Shown here: positions 6,786-14,523 of the stretch, one piece after another
How the letters are laid out: each line of letters starts with the position of its first letter
Numbering within the stretch: the first letter of the stretch is position 1
Assembly: GCA_002422865.1 (NCBI GenBank)
Contig: DITN01000074.1
Span: 1-29,444, forward strand
DNA from: Bacteroidetes bacterium UBA6183
GTDB taxonomy: Bacteria > Bacteroidota > Bacteroidia > UKL13-3
Direction: 5' to 3'
Length of the DNA stretch: 29,444 bases
Notes under the pieces: generated by a model
Seen by the model: the letters and a program-made list of their open reading frames with translations, nothing else
The model's database searches: none
Told to the model about the DNA's origin: nothing
Made by a program: the position numbers and the translations under genes

Positions 6786-8990
6786 TTATTTAATGCTCCA
6801 CCTCATGCCGGTGTAAAAAACTCTCCCCATAATTGGTCCCCATATAGCACTTGCGTCAAAGTGATTACCAAACGGGTTAGCAGCATCTATTATTTGGTGA
6901 TGTTGCATGTAATTGAATGCATTTTCAATTCCCACATACATTTCCCATTTTTTAAACGCGCGTGTTACCTGTGCGTTTACTGTGTAATAGTTTGGTGATG
7001 TACTTGATGTATGCAAACCATGCGGCTGATCGGCAGTTGATGGCAATTGCTGAACCCCGAACCATTTAAGTGTGGCATCGTATTTCCATTTATCAAACTT
7101 GGTGGCGTAGGCTGCATTAAACAACATACGGTGTTTAGCAACCAACGGTTTGGTTAGTAGCACATCATTGTAAGTTGCTTTAACGTCTTGGTATTTATAC
7201 GCTGCACGTAACTCTAGTTTTTTGATGGGTTCATAAATTACTTCCGTTTGAAAACTATTACTATACGATTTACCTTTTAAATTGTACATGCGCAATTGGG
7301 CATGGTCGGTGTACAAATCGGCAATAACTTGGTTTTCGAAATCGGTTCGGTAAAAATCAACCAAAACAGTGGTATTGCCTTTACCAATTTTAAAACTGTG
7401 GGTTATGGATGTACCATAATTCCATGCAACTTCGGGGTTTAGTTTTTCCATGACCATCACCCTGCGGCTACTGGCCATGGATGCTGCATTTTCAATAAAC
7501 GGATTAGCCACACGCATGCCACGACCTCCACTTACTCTAAATACCGTATATCTGAAAACATTATACTTAATGTGTAAGCGCGGGTTAATCATAAATCCAT
7601 ATAAGTTATGATAATCGCCACGCACACCTGCAAGTATGTTTACCTTGCCAGGAATGTCATAGTTTAACTCACCAAAAATACCTGGTACAACTTCGGTACG
7701 TTTAAAGTTAGAGTCGTTGTAAGTTTCATCAAACTTGTCAAACAACATGCTAACACCTGTTTTAAATTTGTAATCGGTGCTACCCAAAATACTTTGGTAG
7801 GTTAAGTTGGCATAACCGGTTTGTTCGTTGCCCTTGTACGTTTTAAATCCGTAAAACGCATTGTGTTCATAAATCCTTGCCGAGCTTGAGATCATCAGAG
7901 TTTTGTAGGGTTGATTAGCGAAACCAATACCCACTTTACCAAATGCCTCTAATTGTTTGGTATTGATATTTACACCATAAATACTTCTGCTGTCGTTTTC
8001 TTGTTTGTTTTTAAAAGAGGTTTGACCACCCATTCTATCATCATACAAAGCATGTACACCAAAGGTTGCTAATACTTTTCCTGTATTATCATATCTCCAG
8101 CGATTTAATACATTGTATTGATATCCTACAGGAACATCTAAAAATCCATCCTTGTTAAAGTCGTTACGTTTTGATGTACTATTGGCATGAGTTAACAATA
8201 AGGTACTCCAACGTTTATTAAACTTGTGTTTGGCATGAACGTTTGCCTCCAATCTTCCTGCATCTCCGGCAAATACGTTTACAAATAAACGCTCTGCTTT
8301 TTCGGGTTTGTCTAATTCAATATTGATGTGGCCACTCATGCTTTCATAACCTAGTGCAACACTACCGACACCTTTGGTAATTTCAATGGCATCAACCCAA
8401 GTTCCCGGAATATGTGAAAACCCATAATTGGTACTTAACCCTCTAATACCCGGTAACATTTCTTTGGTAAGTTGTGCGTATGAGCCATCTAATCCCAATA
8501 CTTTTATTTGTTTACTGCCACTAATGGCATCGCTATAGTTTACATCAACAGTGGCGTTGGTTTCAAAACTTTCGCTCAGGTTGCAACAAGCTGCTTTTTT
8601 CAATTCGGCCTTACCCAAACTTTGTTTGTTAAACGGGTCAATCATGTTAAAGGTAACTGCCGCCTTTTTATCGGTTACCACAGCTTCATTTAAACTGGCT
8701 GATGGTGTTAAACGAATCACGAATTCTTTATTGCTGTTGATGTTTAACAACGTATCAGTAACATAACCTATATAACTAATGATTAATGTATCGGGTAATC
8801 GGGCAGGAAGTGCCAGCTCGAAAATACCTGCTGCATTTGTGGTAGTTCCTTTTTTGGCTTGAAGCCAGTATGCACTTGCGCCAACCAATGCCGAAGCATC
8901 TTTTTTATCGGTAACCACACCTTTTACTTGGGCACTTACATTGGCCGTGATAAAAAGGGTAATGGTGATGATCCAAAATTTTAATTTCAT
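6786..8990 (-). CDS. TonB-dependent outer-membrane receptor, probable metal transporter
   Basis: Outer-membrane beta-barrel of 734 residues that would import a ligand using TonB energy. A signal peptide ends at SAQ (19-21), then a carboxypeptidase-regulatory-like domain (about 22-95: GVVTDKKDASALVGASAYW, FELALPARLPDTLIISYIGY), a plug (about 115-235, with IEITKGVGSVALGYESMSGHINIEL) and the barrel to residue 734, ending MRWSIK. The plug starts with KKAACCNLSESFETN, whose C135-C136 pair is unusual for a TonB plug and, from memory, marks a bacteroidotal receptor group found beside HMA proteins. Partner genes are a Cys-rich protein upstream (82 bases) and the HMA protein downstream (36 bases). The substrate is inferred to be a metal or metallophore. 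Confidence 0.88.
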   Translation of the reverse strand: MKLKFWIITITLFITANVSAQVKGVVTDKKDASALVGASAYWLQAKKGTTTNAAGIFELALPARLPDTLIISYIGYVTDTLLNINSNKEFVIRLTPSASLNEAVVTDKKAAVTFNMIDPFNKQSLGKAELKKAACCNLSESFETNATVDVNYSDAISGSKQIKVLGLDGSYAQLTKEMLPGIRGLSTNYGFSHIPGTWVDAIEITKGVGSVALGYESMSGHINIELDKPEKAERLFVNVFAGDAGRLEANVHAKHKFNKRWSTLLLTHANSTSKRNDFNKDGFLDVPVGYQYNVLNRWRYDNTGKVLATFGVHALYDDRMGGQTSFKNKQENDSRSIYGVNINTKQLEAFGKVGIGFANQPYKTLMISSSARIYEHNAFYGFKTYKGNEQTGYANLTYQSILGSTDYKFKTGVSMLFDKFDETYNDSNFKRTEVVPGIFGELNYDIPGKVNILAGVRGDYHNLYGFMINPRLHIKYNVFRYTVFRVSGGRGMRVANPFIENAASMASSRRVMVMEKLNPEVAWNYGTSITHSFKIGKGNTTVLVDFYRTDFENQVIADLYTDHAQLRMYNLKGKSYSNSFQTEVIYEPIKKLELRAAYKYQDVKATYNDVLLTKPLVAKHRMLFNAAYATKFDKWKYDATLKWFGVQQLPSTADQPHGLHTSSTSPNYYTVNAQVTRAFKKWEMYVGIENAFNYMQHHQIIDAANPFGNHFDASAIWGPIMGRVFYTGMRWSIK

Positions 8991-9072
8991 GAATTTTAGT
9001 TTATTAAATTTTAAACATTAAAAGACGCACACCCACAATTGACGGGCATGTTCTGATGATTAAAACGATAAA

Positions 9073-9525
9073 CTAAATAAGGTATACCTGAATAAAATTG
9101 AGGTACGTTTGTGTGGTTTGGTGATTTATTGGTGGAGCATGATAAACAAGATTTTGTTCATCCACTTTTATTTTTGCAGCACCTGGTAATAATGCAGCAG
9201 GTAAAACCCATACATTTAAATGGTGTTCTGTGCTGTTTTTTATTTTTTGAGTTACAGGAGTATCATCTATTTTTTGAAGCGAATAACTGTAATCGCAACA
9301 ATCGTCTGTTTTTTGTACTTGTGGTTTTGATTTTCCTGCTGGTAGGCAGCAATCGCTTTTTTGTGCCGCTGCATGATCGCACTCATCAGCAATATCTAGT
9401 ACTGAAATAATGATTTTTCCTTGCTCAGTTGCACATACCATTTTGTACACGGTAACTCCAGTATAGCCCAGCACAATGCTAAATGCTAATATAAAAGAGG
9501 TGGTTATGTGTACTAATTTTTTCAA
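9073..9525 (-). CDS. Cys-rich exported or membrane-anchored protein, HYC_CC_PP-like
   Basis: A 150-residue protein of unknown mechanism. An N-terminal hydrophobic segment (about 5-27) is a signal peptide or anchor. Cysteine motifs follow: MVC (C31), ECDH (C49), DCC (C59-C60) and DDCC (C76-C77). The tail has an HAPP motif near 129-132 followed by an aromatic and aliphatic end. This layout fits the bacteroidotal HYC_CC_PP family, with MVC in place of the HYC element. The start is a TTG at 9525, chosen because it gives MKKLVHI and a complete signal segment; no earlier ATG exists. A perfect -7 element (TATTTTTG on the minus strand, 9560-9567) lies upstream, but I find no -33 partner. As first gene of the operon with the receptor and HMA protein, it is likely to bind or sense metal. 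Confidence 0.75.
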   Translation of the reverse strand: MKKLVHITTSFILAFSIVLGYTGVTVYKMVCATEQGKIIISVLDIADECDHAAAQKSDCCLPAGKSKPQVQKTDDCCDYSYSLQKIDDTPVTQKIKNSTEHHLNVWVLPAALLPGAAKIKVDEQNLVYHAPPINHQTTQTYLNFIQVYLI

Positions 9526-9608
9526 GGTATATGCTTAATAAGCAGGTGCAAATATCAAACAAAAATAAGGTAATGTTATACATTATCTTGCTTAAGGTTT
9601 ACATAATT

Positions 9609-10613
9609 TTAGTAAAAACGTTTAAAACCAATGGCTGTTCGAGCCTCATTTAGTGTTTTTGATGCGCTTTCACGGGCTTTTTCGGCACCGAGTTTAGCAA
9701 CTTTGGCTAAATAAGCATCATCGGCTTTAATGGCATCAATTTTTTCGCGTATGGGTGTTAAAAAAGTAATCAGGTCTTCTGCTAATTGTTTCTTTAAATC
9801 ACCATAACGAATGTTGCAGTTGGCATAGGCATCGGTAAAGTGTTTTAATGTATCGTCAGAAGAAACAACTTTTAATAAATCGAACAAATTTTGTACCGGT
9901 TGGGTAGGAGGGGTGTTGGGTTCGGTTGGTCCGGTATCGGTTACTGCCTTACTCATTTTTTTTCTAATGACTTCGGGTGAATCAACCAAATTAATTACGT
10001 TGTTATCGCCATCACTTTTACTCATTTTACCGCCACCTTGTAAGCCCGGGATTTTAACCAACTCACTGCCGTAATTAAATGCTTGCGGCTCGGGAAAAAG
10101 TTCCATGTTGTACATGCGGTTAAATCGATTACCAAAGGTACGTGCCATTTCCAAGTGTTGTTCTTGGTCTTTACCTACGGGCACTTTTACTGCTTTATGT
10201 ATGATGATATCAGCCGCCATTAATACCGGGTAGGTTAATAAACCAGCATTGATATTATTAGGTTGTGTGCGTGCTTTTTCTTTAAACGAACTTACACGTT
10301 CCAACTCACCCAAATACGCATGCATATTTAACATCATGTACAATTCGGGTATTTCGGGTAAATCGCTTTGTATGTACAAAGCGCAAGCCTCAGGGTCCAA
10401 GCCACATGCCAAATACTCGGCCAATACTTGCCTTACGTTATTGTGTAAATCAGCAGGGTTGGGGTGCGTGGTTAACGAGTGGTAATCGGCAATAAAAAAG
10501 TAACAGTTATACTCGTGCTGCATTTTTAAAAAGTTGCGCACGGCTCCAAAATAATTTCCTAAATGTAAAGTTCCGGTGGGGCGAATTCCACTCACTACAA
10601 TTTCTTTATTCAT
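9609..10613 (-). CDS. trpS: Tryptophanyl-tRNA synthetase
   Basis: Class I synthetase that charges tRNA-Trp in the cytoplasm. At 334 residues it has the normal bacterial length. The HIGH-type signature is TGTLHLGNYFGA (13-24) and the KMSKS loop is GGKMSKSDGDN (194-204). GKDQEQHLEMAR (148-158) is the conserved segment between them. The C-terminal helical domain ends GFKRFY. It lies 51 bases downstream of the patatin stop on the same strand, so read-through is possible, but it is a housekeeping gene and may have its own promoter. Confidence 0.97.
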   Translation of the reverse strand: MNKEIVVSGIRPTGTLHLGNYFGAVRNFLKMQHEYNCYFFIADYHSLTTHPNPADLHNNVRQVLAEYLACGLDPEACALYIQSDLPEIPELYMMLNMHAYLGELERVSSFKEKARTQPNNINAGLLTYPVLMAADIIIHKAVKVPVGKDQEQHLEMARTFGNRFNRMYNMELFPEPQAFNYGSELVKIPGLQGGGKMSKSDGDNNVINLVDSPEVIRKKMSKAVTDTGPTEPNTPPTQPVQNLFDLLKVVSSDDTLKHFTDAYANCNIRYGDLKKQLAEDLITFLTPIREKIDAIKADDAYLAKVAKLGAEKARESASKTLNEARTAIGFKRFY

Positions 10614-10664
10614 GCAGCAAAGAAAGTAAAAGCAGGGGCTACAAACAAATGGTTTGATATTCTG

Positions 10665-11672
10665 CTAAAGTTTACGAAAATACCTTTCGGTGCTTTTTTG
10701 CCCACTCTGTAACAATGCTTGTTTCTGAGCTTGGCTAAGTCGCTTAACCTTAGGCGTGATTCCGATGGAGGATACAGAAATTGTGCGTTGCCAATCTTCT
10801 TCCATTAGCGCTTGTCTATTTAAGTTTTCTAACGTGTAAGTGTAAAAGGCATTTACATAATCGCTTAGCGTATTAATTTCAATAACAGCCAATCGTTTGT
10901 TGGTGGTATCTTGTGCAATTTGTTCATCGGTATCTATTCTAACGCCTATGGTATTAGGGTTGGCAAGTCTTGTTGTTTTACCGTTAATTACAACTACAAT
11001 GTCAAAAATTGAAATAGGAAAATTAAATGTAATCCCTCCATCAACTACTAAATCATAACTTGTGTTAAGTGTCGGTTTTTCTATAATACGCCCAACACTA
11101 TCAATACAGATGGCCTCAAAATAGAGCGGAACCGACATGGTAATCCTTACGGCATCTTTTATGCGCATATTTGGATAAGTATGTTTAGAAAAAACTAAGG
11201 CACGTTGTTTATTTAAACTTACAGCGGTTATGTATAGGTCTTTGTAACCTTGTTGATGTAGCTCGGCAAATGTGATGTTTGGGTTTGTTGTTTTGGCAGC
11301 GATAACATGTTCTAACCACTTTACAAAAGCATCTGTTTTGTACCAACCATACTTTTTTCCCACCCGGTAAAAGCCACCAAAAAACAAGTACTGTCCATCA
11401 TTAAATTTTTCGAAATCGGTTTCTGAAATCAGTTTAGCAATTTCATCAGCTTTATATCCCAACGCAAAAGTTAATGCTGTGATTCCACCTGCTGATGTGC
11501 CAGCCACTTTTTCTATGCTATCGTTGAGTTTCCTTTTTTCTAATTCGGATAAAACACCTGCATAGGCAATACCTCTGATACCGGCACCTTCAAAAACTAA
11601 GTTTTTAACTGTGGTTTGAGCACCACAAACAAAGGGTAAAAATATGAGTATAAATAAGTGGATATTTTTCAT
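10665..11672 (-). CDS. Exported patatin-like phospholipase
   Basis: Predicted lipid acyl hydrolase with the Ser-Asp dyad. From the ATG at 11672 the protein has 335 residues: signal peptide MKNIHLFILIFLPFVCGAQ, oxyanion-hole motif GAGIRG (29-34), nucleophile elbow GTSAG (58-62, S60), and the dyad Asp in VVDGGITFNFP at about 209-212. All catalytic elements are intact. A longer version from a GTG at 11714 would add 14 polar residues ahead of the signal peptide and overlap the preceding gene, so I rejected it. The signal peptide places it in the periplasm or outer membrane, where it would act on envelope lipids. It lies 31 bases behind the 68-residue gene. The substrate is unknown. Confidence 0.86.
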   Translation of the reverse strand: MKNIHLFILIFLPFVCGAQTTVKNLVFEGAGIRGIAYAGVLSELEKRKLNDSIEKVAGTSAGGITALTFALGYKADEIAKLISETDFEKFNDGQYLFFGGFYRVGKKYGWYKTDAFVKWLEHVIAAKTTNPNITFAELHQQGYKDLYITAVSLNKQRALVFSKHTYPNMRIKDAVRITMSVPLYFEAICIDSVGRIIEKPTLNTSYDLVVDGGITFNFPISIFDIVVVINGKTTRLANPNTIGVRIDTDEQIAQDTTNKRLAVIEINTLSDYVNAFYTYTLENLNRQALMEEDWQRTISVSSIGITPKVKRLSQAQKQALLQSGQKSTERYFRKL

Positions 11673-11703
11673 ATCAGGGCTTGTTTTGTTATAAGAACAA
11701 GTT

Positions 11704-11910
11704 TCACCTCGCACATTTATGTTTGATTATCCTTGCCCTTTCCCGTTCTTCTGGTGTTTGAATTTTACTTAACAGCACATTGGTATCCCAAATCCATTGC
11801 AGGCGTTCTTTAATGCTCCATTTTTGGTAGGCTTCAATTTGCTCAGCTGTTACAGTATAATTGTAGCCTTTATCCGCATTTTCAAGTTTCGGTTTGATGG
11901 TATCTGTCAT
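11704..11910 (-). CDS. Small protein paired with a nucleotidyltransferase (68 residues)
   Basis: Function unknown. It is charged, soluble and without signal peptide or cysteine motif. The middle VTAEQIEAYQKWSIKERLQW (20-39) is predicted helical, and the end EERERARIIKHK (54-65) is strongly basic. Its ATG overlaps the stop of the nucleotidyltransferase gene by four bases (ATGA, 11907-11910), so the two are translationally coupled and probably act together. From memory, short proteins with the VTxEQ...LSxxxRLxWL pattern often accompany small DUF6036/AbiEii-like nucleotidyltransferases. A toxin-antitoxin or accessory-subunit role is an inference. Confidence 0.65.
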   Translation of the reverse strand: MTDTIKPKLENADKGYNYTVTAEQIEAYQKWSIKERLQWIWDTNVLLSKIQTPEERERARIIKHKCAR

Positions 11911-12389
11911 GTTTTTATTTGCGATAAAAGGTAAATATCATCTAAATCTTGTTTGCGGTTGCTGTATTCTTTCAACTTAATTAAATCGTTTACAGATACA
12001 ACATGAATATCGGTGTCATCTGATGTTCTTGTGGTTTTTCGTTCCCACATGTCGGCAAAGTTTAAAGGTACGTCAATTAATACATCCATACTCATCACAT
12101 TACCTCTAGTATTAAAATAGGAGAGTGCAATAAGATTTTTTTCTTTGACGAGTTTTGTACGCTCTTGTTGTGTTGACAGTAAACTTAGTGAGACAGGAAT
12201 TTGTGATTGATAAAATGCATCCACTACGCAAATTTCAAACTGTTTTAAATTTTCTTTGTCAAAATCCAAAATCAAATCAATGTCTGCTGTCATCCTTGGA
12301 ATACCGTATATGTTAACAGCTAAACCACCACACAGTAAGTATTTTACTCGATGTTTATGCAGTTGCTCAAATATTCCAAGATAATCCAT
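11907..12389 (-). CDS. Small nucleotidyltransferase of the AbiEii/DUF6036-like group
   Basis: A 160-residue minimal nucleotidyltransferase-fold protein. The active-site signature is complete: CGGLAVNIYGIPRMTADIDL (20-39) with G21-G22 and D36/D38, the third acidic residue in MDVLID (D102 or D106), and the closing NDLIKLKEYSNRKQDLDD (134-151). Family members transfer NMP to tRNA, protein or small substrates, and several act in toxin-antitoxin or abortive-infection pairs. This one is about half the size of an AbiEii toxin and lacks its C-terminal domain. It begins five bases after the pyrB stop and overlaps the following 68-residue gene by four bases. The target is unknown. Confidence 0.78.
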   Translation of the reverse strand: MDYLGIFEQLHKHRVKYLLCGGLAVNIYGIPRMTADIDLILDFDKENLKQFEICVVDAFYQSQIPVSLSLLSTQQERTKLVKEKNLIALSYFNTRGNVMSMDVLIDVPLNFADMWERKTTRTSDDTDIHVVSVNDLIKLKEYSNRKQDLDDIYLLSQIKT

Positions 12390-12394
12390 TCTAT

Positions 12395-13324
12395 TTATCC
12401 TTGTTGTCCCGCTAATAAATACATAACTGCCATGCGTGTGGCCACACCGTTTTCTACTTGGTCTAAAATAATGCTGTGTTTGCTATCGGCCACATCGCTG
12501 GTAATCTCAACACCACGGTTAATTGGTCCCGGATGCATAATTACAATTTCTTTGTTTAGTTTGTCTAAACGTTCTTTATCTAAGCCATACAACATGCTGT
12601 ATTCACGCAAACTCGGGAAATATTTAATATCCTGACGCTCTAATTGTATGCGCAACATGTTGGCCACATCACACCAATTTAAGGCTTTCATTAAATCGTG
12701 TTCTACTTTTACACCAAGGCTTTCAATGTGTTTGGGGATAAGTGTGGTTGGTCCGCAAACCATAACTTCTGCCCCTAATTTTTTGAGGCAATAGATGTTA
12801 GATAAAGCCACGCGTGAGTGGGTGATATCTCCCACAATCACTACTTTTTTACCTTTCACTTCACCTAATTTTTCTCTTATCGAATAAGCATCTAATAAGG
12901 CTTGTGTTGGATGTTCGTGTGTGCCATCACCGGCATTTATAATTTGCGCATTTACGTGCTTGGCCAAAAACTGACAAGCGCCCGGTGCAGGGTGGCGCAT
13001 CACCACCATATCAACCTTCATGGCCAAAATATTATTTACCGTATCAATCAAGGTTTCACCTTTTGAAACAGATGAAGATGATGCTGCAAAGTTTACAGTG
13101 TCGGCACTTAAGCGTTTTTGAGCCAACTCAAACGAAATACGTGTGCGGGTTGAATTTTCGAAAAATATATTAGCCACAGTTACATCACGCAACGAAGGAA
13201 CTTTTTTAATTGGACGATTGATAATAGCTTTAAAATTGTCGGCCGTTTCAAATACCAGTTCAATATCATCGCGGGTAATGTCTTTAATACCCAAAAGGTG
13301 TGGTTGACTAAACTTTTTGCTCAT
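12395..13324 (-). CDS. pyrB: Aspartate carbamoyltransferase, catalytic subunit
   Basis: Second step of pyrimidine synthesis: carbamoyl phosphate plus aspartate gives carbamoyl aspartate. At 309 residues it has the usual catalytic-chain length. Carbamoyl-phosphate binding residues are in ENSTRTRISFE (56-66), the SxxKGE loop is SSVSKGETL, then MRHPAPGA, GDGTHEHPTQALLD, and HPGPINRGVEI near the C-terminus. The active site is intact. No pyrI regulatory gene is adjacent. It is 54 bases behind pyrR, so regulation is likely shared, and it is immediately followed by the nucleotidyltransferase cassette. Confidence 0.97.
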   Translation of the reverse strand: MSKKFSQPHLLGIKDITRDDIELVFETADNFKAIINRPIKKVPSLRDVTVANIFFENSTRTRISFELAQKRLSADTVNFAASSSSVSKGETLIDTVNNILAMKVDMVVMRHPAPGACQFLAKHVNAQIINAGDGTHEHPTQALLDAYSIREKLGEVKGKKVVIVGDITHSRVALSNIYCLKKLGAEVMVCGPTTLIPKHIESLGVKVEHDLMKALNWCDVANMLRIQLERQDIKYFPSLREYSMLYGLDKERLDKLNKEIVIMHPGPINRGVEITSDVADSKHSIILDQVENGVATRMAVMYLLAGQQG

Positions 13325-13378
13325 TGCGTTGCGTATGCTGTTTGGTTGAGTAATTCGTTTTGTTTCTGTTGGCTTAGG

Positions 13379-13918
13379 TTAATTGGTAAGTATATGTACC
13401 AAATCGTTTTTGGCATTTTCTTTCCACTCTACTCTTACCTTATCATTTGCCCGTGTATCAACAGATATGCCGGTGTAATCGGGTTGTATGGGTAAATGAC
13501 GGCTGTAGCGTCTATCCACCAAAACCAATAATTCTACTTTGTTTGGTCGGCCAAAATCGGTTAGTGCATCCAATGCACTTCTAATGGTACGTCCGGTGTA
13601 AAGCACATCATCAATAATTACGATGTTTTTATCTTGCACGGTAAACGAAATATTCATTTCGCTTGGTACAATTTGCTCATTACCTCTTCTGTAATCATCA
13701 CGATAAAAAGCAATATCCAACTCGCCATACAATACTTTTTTTGAATTTAAAATTTCAGCAATACGCTTGTGTATTCTGCGCGATAAATAAATACCCCGTG
13801 GCTGAAGTCCAACAATGGCTGTGTTTGAAAAATCACCGTGTTTTTCAATCAGTTCAAAACACAACCTGTCCATGGTAATGTCGAATTGTTTTTTTTCTAA
13901 AATTACTTTCGTATTCAT
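13379..13918 (-). CDS. pyrR: PyrR bifunctional regulator / uracil phosphoribosyltransferase
   Basis: A 179-residue PRTase-fold protein. In other bacteria PyrR binds pyr mRNA when UMP is high and also makes UMP from uracil and PRPP. The PRPP loop is IVIIDDVLYTGRT (99-111), preceded by GLQPRGIYLSRRI (37-49) and ELDIAFYRDDYRR (66-78). Position directly before pyrB supports a regulatory role. A hairpin ends five bases before the ATG, covering the usual ribosome-binding area. Whether this protein binds that RNA is not shown. Confidence 0.95.
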   Translation of the reverse strand: MNTKVILEKKQFDITMDRLCFELIEKHGDFSNTAIVGLQPRGIYLSRRIHKRIAEILNSKKVLYGELDIAFYRDDYRRGNEQIVPSEMNISFTVQDKNIVIIDDVLYTGRTIRSALDALTDFGRPNKVELLVLVDRRYSRHLPIQPDYTGISVDTRANDKVRVEWKENAKNDLVHILTN

Positions 13919-13923
13919 GTTTC

Positions 13924-13954
13924 TTTTACCACCTCATTGTGCTGTGTGGTAAAA
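13924..13954 (-). promoter_or_regulatory. Leader hairpin covering the pyrR ribosome-binding region
   Basis: A perfect nine-pair stem, TTTTACCAC and GTGGTAAAA, with a 13-base loop, lies in the pyrR leader. On the mRNA its 3' arm ends five bases before the AUG. It could hide the translation start, and could be a PyrR-responsive element by analogy with mycobacterial pyr operons. The loop does not obviously match the Bacillus PyrR-binding consensus. Confidence 0.45.
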
Positions 13955-14022
13955 CAGCGTATTTTAGGGTAATTAATCAGCTTCAAATATCGAAAACTAG
14001 TTTCAATTTAGTAGGCTGATTA

Positions 14023-14433
14023 TTATTTTGTTTCTGATAAGTCTAATATGGCATCAAACTCTTCTGCTTTTAAAGGGCAAACGCTTAAGCGACCTTGGCG
14101 CACCAAAGCAATGTTTTGTAAGCGCTTATCTTCTTTAATTTGCTCTAAGGTAACTGTTTTCTTCAGCTTTTTAAAAGGAGCTAAATCAACCACCACCCAA
14201 TTTGGATCTTCGGTTGTGGGGTCTTGGTAAAACTCTTTAACGACCTTTGCGATGCCAACTACTTCTTTGCCTTCGTTACTGTGGTACCACAATACCAAGT
14301 CGCCTTTTTTCATGGCTTTTAAGTTATTCCTTGCTTGGTAATTGCGCACACCATCCCAAAGGGTTTTTTTGTCTTTTTCAAATTGTTCCCAGCTGTACTT
14401 AAAGGGCTCTGATTTTACTAACCAATAGTTCAT
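14023..14433 (-). CDS. EVE-domain protein
   Basis: A 136-residue, single-domain EVE (PUA-like/YTH-related) protein, predicted to bind modified bases in RNA or DNA. Hallmarks are MNYWLVKSEPFKYSW (1-15), LWDGVRNYQARNNL (25-38), the KKGDLVLWYHS strand (42-52), and the C-terminal IALVRQGRLSVCPL (108-121). Close relatives occur in bacteria and in eukaryotic THYN1, with function still unsettled. It stands between rpsA and pyrR. A weak seven-pair inverted repeat (13975-13981 with 14015-14021) just past its stop could end the transcript. Whole-domain match is clear; the ligand is unknown. Confidence 0.93.
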   Translation of the reverse strand: MNYWLVKSEPFKYSWEQFEKDKKTLWDGVRNYQARNNLKAMKKGDLVLWYHSNEGKEVVGIAKVVKEFYQDPTTEDPNWVVVDLAPFKKLKKTVTLEQIKEDKRLQNIALVRQGRLSVCPLKAEEFDAILDLSETK

Positions 14434-14480
14434 AATTCAAACATAATTAAATACTGCGAAACCCGAATAAAAGGGCAAAA

Positions 14481-14507
14481 AAAATCCCGACACATGGTCG
14501 GGATTTT
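14481..14507 (-). terminator. Terminator of rpsA
   Basis: A perfect 11-bp stem, AAAATCCCGAC with GTCGGGATTTT, and a five-base loop, 16 bases past the rpsA stop. The A and T ends let it work in both directions, but only the rpsA side has a gene ending here. Confidence 0.88.
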
Positions 14508-14523
14508 AAAGTTATTCAGCTAA

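Noticed and set aside
11704..11910. RxxxH near the end of the 68-residue protein as a HEPN RNase motif
   Set aside because: HEPN domains are about 110 residues or more; this protein is too short and the motif is at the extreme end in a basic tail.
10665..12389. CBASS-like arrangement: nucleotidyltransferase near a patatin phospholipase
   Set aside because: The patatin has a signal peptide, so it is outside the cytosol. The nucleotidyltransferase is a 160-residue AbiEii/DUF6036-like protein rather than a CD-NTase of about 300 residues or more. No sensor or Cap genes are present.
14438..14445. Perfect -7 element (TATGTTTG, minus strand) just before the EVE gene, implying a leaderless transcript
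   Set aside because: No -33 TTG at the expected distance; may be chance in AT-rich DNA.
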